Source of the DNA: Porphyromonadaceae bacterium UBA7572
GTDB lineage: Bacteria; Bacteroidota; Bacteroidia; Bacteroidales; Muribaculaceae
Assembly: GCA_002476625.1 (NCBI GenBank)
Contig: DLLC01000025.1
Location: forward strand, 1 to 16,205
DNA length: 16,205 bases
Direction of reading: 5' to 3'
Shown: one piece after another, positions 16,021-16,205 of the stretch
How positions within the stretch are numbered: position 1 is the stretch's first letter
Layout: each line of letters begins with the position of its first letter
Notes under the pieces: generated by a model
Told to the model about the DNA's origin: nothing
What the model saw: only the letters and a program-made list of their open reading frames with translations
Databases searched by the model: none
Program-made: the position numbers and the translations under genes

Positions 16021-16205
16021 ATGAAATGCTATTGCCCTAAATGCGGACATGGAAGCGAGGTCAGCGAAGCCGACATTCGCCGTCAGAAAGGTATGGTAGT
16101 GTGTCCCAAATGCCTCACCACATTCAAGATGCCAGTGACAGACAGTAGCGCTCATGACGACTACGATGATGAGACGCCACCACCCATTCCACGCCGAAGA
16201 ACGGC
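16021..16205 (+). CDS. Zinc-ribbon protein, 3'-truncated by window end
   Basis: An ATG at 16021, 18 bp after the preceding stop, opens a frame with no stop through base 16205 (61 complete codons). Cysteines at residues 5 and 8 (CPKC) and at 28 and 31 (CPKC) form a typical zinc ribbon of two CPxC knuckles about 20 residues apart. A further Cys at position 3 is extra. The segment between and after the knuckles (VVCPKCLTTFKM) resembles the short N-terminal zinc ribbons that often precede membrane domains in bacterial proteins (MJ0042-like). After residue 45 the sequence is acidic, then rich in proline and arginine (DDYDDETPPPIPRRR), like a linker to a second domain beyond the window. Spacing and strand make it the sixth gene of the operon. 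Its function cannot be read from this part. Confidence 0.75.
   Translation, partial: MKCYCPKCGHGSEVSEADIRRQKGMVVCPKCLTTFKMPVTDSSAHDDYDDETPPPIPRRRT

Overview
The window looks like a chromosomal segment of a Bacteroidales bacterium, possibly Prevotellaceae or Muribaculaceae (low confidence at family level). Three things support this: the Bacteroidota promoter form TTTG-N19-TAnnTTTG occurs before mfd and before the DNA methyltransferase, translation starts lack strong Shine-Dalgarno sequences, and PrfB and Mfd read like Bacteroidales versions.

Layout. (1) 1-1937, plus strand: the 3' part of a CyuA/UPF0597-type L-cysteine desulfidase gene, then prfB (release factor 2) 11 bp downstream, closed by a clear intrinsic terminator. 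(2) 2089-5427, plus strand: mfd (transcription-repair coupling factor) with its own promoter. Its codon use changes part-way through the gene. (3) 5468-7880, minus strand: an AT-rich two-gene type II restriction-modification islet. A C5-cytosine methyltransferase is followed, with a 20-bp overlap, by an HpaII-family restriction endonuclease. A 363-bp AT-rich region with divergent promoter signals separates it from the next block. (4) 8244-16205, plus strand: a tightly packed set of at least six genes, probably one operon, running off the end of the window. It encodes a VWA-like lipoprotein, a four-helix membrane protein, a tubulin/FtsZ-like protein, a 1143-residue protein with a C-terminal actin/Hsp70-type ATPase domain, a single-pass membrane protein with a cytoplasmic coiled coil and C-terminal domain, and the start of a zinc-ribbon protein.

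Region 4 is the main point of interest. It puts a tubulin-fold candidate and an actin/Hsp70-fold candidate side by side, with an envelope-anchored VWA-like lipoprotein and two membrane proteins. This resembles the predicted multicomponent membrane-remodelling systems built around FtsZ-like proteins and VWA proteins, which I recall from comparative genomics. The exact Bacteroidales set, and the role of the large ATPase, look uncharacterised to me. The function is inferred only from motifs and context.

A second point is compositional. The 5' part of mfd uses mixed valine codons, as prfB does. From about position 4080 to the end of mfd every valine is GTG, and the downstream operon is also strongly GTG-biased. 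This suggests a recombination junction, or an assembly chimera, inside mfd at roughly 3600-4080.
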